A stretch of 64,000 nt of DNA from Sphaerolaimus hirsutus (lineage: Eukaryota; Nematoda; Chromadorea; Monhysterida; Sphaerolaimidae). Positions 63,161 to 64,000 of the stretch are shown in pieces. Numbering within the stretch: position 1 is the stretch's first letter; the number at the start of each line of letters is the position of its first letter. Made by a program: the position numbers and the translations under genes. The stretch covers positions 3,286,001 through 3,350,000 of the forward strand of contig OZ038458.1 of the NCBI GenBank assembly GCA_964036195.1, in the 5' to 3' direction. Under the pieces are notes generated by a model. It was not told the DNA's origin. It saw nothing but the letters and a program-made list of their open reading frames with translations, and did no database searches.

Positions 63161-64000
63161 GTTAGTCAAATTTGTTGCCATAATGACAATAAAATGGACC
63201 TAACTCTAGCCATATTTGCCGGCCAGAGGATTGTAAAAAACTAAAATGTAGAGAAATTCGTTGGCTTTTCAAAAAGTATTGGGCAAGGGTTGTCACTCAA
63301 AGCGTACCCGCTCAGGCCACTCTCAAAGTTTCAAATGCAATTTCCACAAAACTGAAAAACATGGAGTTATCGAGTTTCGGAAGCAAACTCCTCATTTACC
63401 CGGTAAACACGTGCGAAACTAAGGTGCCTTATTGCAGCACATCGATTTTCAGCGCATTCCATGCATCGCTGCGTTTTTGGTGATTGTTTCAAGTCAAAAT
63501 TTGCATGGCAAAATGTCTTTTTGGATTCGCCACAATTTTGACAAAAGTTTTATTTTAGTTTAAACAAGATTTTGTGAAAAATACTACTGGAAATCAAATT
63601 ATATACAAATAATATTGTATAAAATGTGATATCCAGTAGTGTTTTTCATAGTTTCTTACATCCGACCGCTTTACGTTGTTAAACCTCCCCATTTTTTACA
63701 AAAATATATATTTTACCTATTCATCATCTAAAAAATGTCTTATTTACCTTTCCAGGTGTTCCACATCACAAGTAACATCTAAAAATACCACAATTTTACC
63801 TACTACAATCATGAATTTTTGACACCAAAAATAATTTCGGCTGACGCCATAGGTACCCCATGGCCAATTAAATTGCCTCCCCCCCCCAAAAAAAAATTAT
63901 TCTAAAAATTGACACAGCGAGTCGTAATTTTTCCTCTCCTGAAAGAGAGGAATAGCGATATCGCTTCGATTTTACGTCGCATTTTACTAAAAACAGATTG
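63160..64000. other. No gene seen; one hairpin
   Basis: An inverted repeat at about 63573-63645 (GAAAAATACTACTGGA / TCCAGTAGTGTTTTTC) is the only structure noticed. Confidence 0.5.

Overview
This is eukaryotic, almost certainly animal (probably invertebrate), nuclear DNA. Two conserved genes are split by GT-AG introns, there is no operon-like packing, and most of the sequence is nested non-coding transposons. No rRNA, tRNA or CRISPR was seen. The species cannot be named from the window.

Layout. (1) 58-11378, minus strand: at least nine exons of a homologue of the metazoan membrane protein KIAA2013 (DUF2152). The start codon and N-terminal membrane anchor are at the right; the C-terminus runs off the left edge. 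(2) 11379-14226: a 2.85 kb divergent intergenic stretch. (3) 14227-24856, plus strand: a complete eight-exon EIF3J gene (translation initiation factor 3 subunit J, 215 aa), reconstructed with consistent splice phases. Its introns carry a broken reverse-transcriptase fragment, a possible Arg/Gly-rich exon and many transposons. (4) 24857-37700: no convincing gene, only nested terminal-inverted-repeat and foldback elements. (5) 37776-44499: two pieces of one Gypsy-like LTR retrotransposon lying head to head (pol on minus, gag-protease on plus), sharing a near-identical inverted repeat of about 560 bp. (6) About 44950-49660: short, phase-compatible exon candidates of an unrecognised minus-strand gene, plus a possible plus-strand exon. 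(7) 50000-64000: mostly repeats, with a few weak exon candidates.

The dominant feature is non-autonomous DNA transposons. Seventeen elements have 8-bp target duplications (hAT type) that can be read directly, and about a dozen have TA-flanked ends of a CCGTATTTCCTCG-like type. Several hAT-type families are filled with tandem short motifs (GGGATC, GGGACC, GGCGCC, GGTGCC, CGGAAA, GTAAAC). The most interesting candidate system is a palindromic repeat family whose ends, CCCTGTAAAGTG / CACTTTACAGGG, supply a splice donor and a splice acceptor on either strand (introner-like). Another family, beginning CAGGGGTCTCGAA, sits 9-22 nt downstream of three separate splice donors. Many 3' splice sites use runs of pure C as the pyrimidine tract.

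The two conserved genes probably do not work together: one is a membrane glycoprotein of unknown function and the other a translation factor. Gene identities come from remembered family features; no database search was possible.
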